Below, in pieces: positions 63,493-64,000 of a stretch of 64,000 nucleotides of DNA (position 1 is the stretch's first letter; every line of letters starts with the position of its first letter). The notes under the pieces are model-generated. The model was not told where the DNA came from and searched no databases. It saw only the letters and a program-made list of their open reading frames with translations. Where the stretch lies: NCBI GenBank assembly GCA_964034945.1, contig OZ035962.1, positions 26,161,530-26,225,529 of the forward strand, given 5' to 3'. The DNA is from Chrysopilus asiliformis. Lineage: Eukaryota > Arthropoda > Insecta > Diptera > Rhagionidae. Position numbers and translations under genes: made by a program.

Positions 63493-64000
63493 AAACATAA
63501 CAAAAGCTATAATTGCCAATCTGGTAATCATTATGATATTCGTATCAAAATTCAAAAAGTATTATGATATTCGTATCAAAATTCGAACAGTTGTACCAAA
63601 ATTCCACTTTGAAGTCAAACTTTCCAATAAGATTTTTTAAAATTTATTCCAATCGGATTTTGATGTATGGAAGTTTTATGTAGAATCATATCCTAAATAA
63701 CTTTTGTTCTTGGACTTTTTTGATGAGATGCACCGTTTTTGCGATATTTACAAAAAATGTTTTCGTTCGTATGGGGGGTACCCCCCCTAATGGTCCATTT
63801 TTGCTCGTTAACGAACTTAGCCTCGCATTTTACGAAAAACGGATCCACGCAAAATTTCAAGTCTCTAGCTCAATCCGTGCGCCCGCAATTCGCGCCACAG
63901 ACGGACGGACGGACAGACAGACAGATGGACAGACGGACGGACATGCAAAATTCAATTTTTTTTTATCATTCTAAACACACTGGTTTGTGTGTGAGGACGG
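63493..64000 (-). repeat. Dispersed repeat R1, copy D (cut by the window end)
   Basis: Same orientation as copy A: ACATAACAAAAGCTATAATT at the start, GGGGGGTACCCCCC patch, GGACGGAC tract, TATCATTCTAAACACAC near the edge. It lies in the last visible Usp10-like intron. Confidence 0.75.

Overview
This is AT-rich nuclear DNA of an animal, most likely an insect and perhaps a lower dipteran. The signs are GT-AG introns, AATAAA signals, a polyglutamine-rich Usp10 homologue, a crotonase-fold enoyl-CoA isomerase with a peroxisomal SKL tail, and dense hAT, pogo, piggyBac-like, Harbinger-like, Penelope and non-LTR elements. The species cannot be named from the sequence alone.

The left two thirds hold three large genes of a SecA-helicase-like family, all on the + strand. 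(1) Bases 1-2951 hold a 5'-partial gene that aligns with the helical region of the next gene but stops where that gene's helicase begins. (2) Bases 19686-25154 encode a 1822-residue protein: a degenerate OTU-like N-terminus, a long helical region and a SecA-type DEAD motor (GQGKS, DEVD, SGT, MGRGVDY, GRTAR). (3) Bases 31010-44370 encode a deduced 3827-residue protein in two exons joined across a 1.9 kb intron. Its order is a helical N-terminus, a collagen-like Gly-rich region, a SecA-type motor (GEGKS, DEVD, TGT, AGRGTDI, GRAAR), duplicated small modules, a hydrophobic pore-toxin-like region and a C-terminal OTU-like or toxin-like peptidase candidate. The architecture looks microbial, while introns, poly(A) signals and interleaved transposons place the genes in the host chromosome. 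Horizontal acquisition followed by expansion and partial decay is the simplest reading, but it is an inference.

The right third holds ordinary animal genes: an ECI2-like enoyl-CoA delta isomerase (46106-46999, three exons) and the first eight coding exons of a Usp10-like deubiquitinase (48336-63101, running off the window), assembled here from matching splice phases. A small 86-codon frame at 47495-47755 is unrecognised.

The rest is transposon mosaic with several clean insertion signatures: three hAT-type insertions with perfect 8-bp target duplications (4521-5885, 6528-7398, 8888-10478), a Penelope element with inverted terminal repeats and a 14-bp duplication (15834-18630), a pogo-like element with perfect terminal repeats carrying a non-LTR fragment that is itself split by a Harbinger-like MITE (26021-28385), two TTAA-flanked piggyBac-like MITEs, a 30-bp minisatellite, and several unnamed dispersed repeat families. 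One of these families lies just upstream of both complete SecA-like genes.
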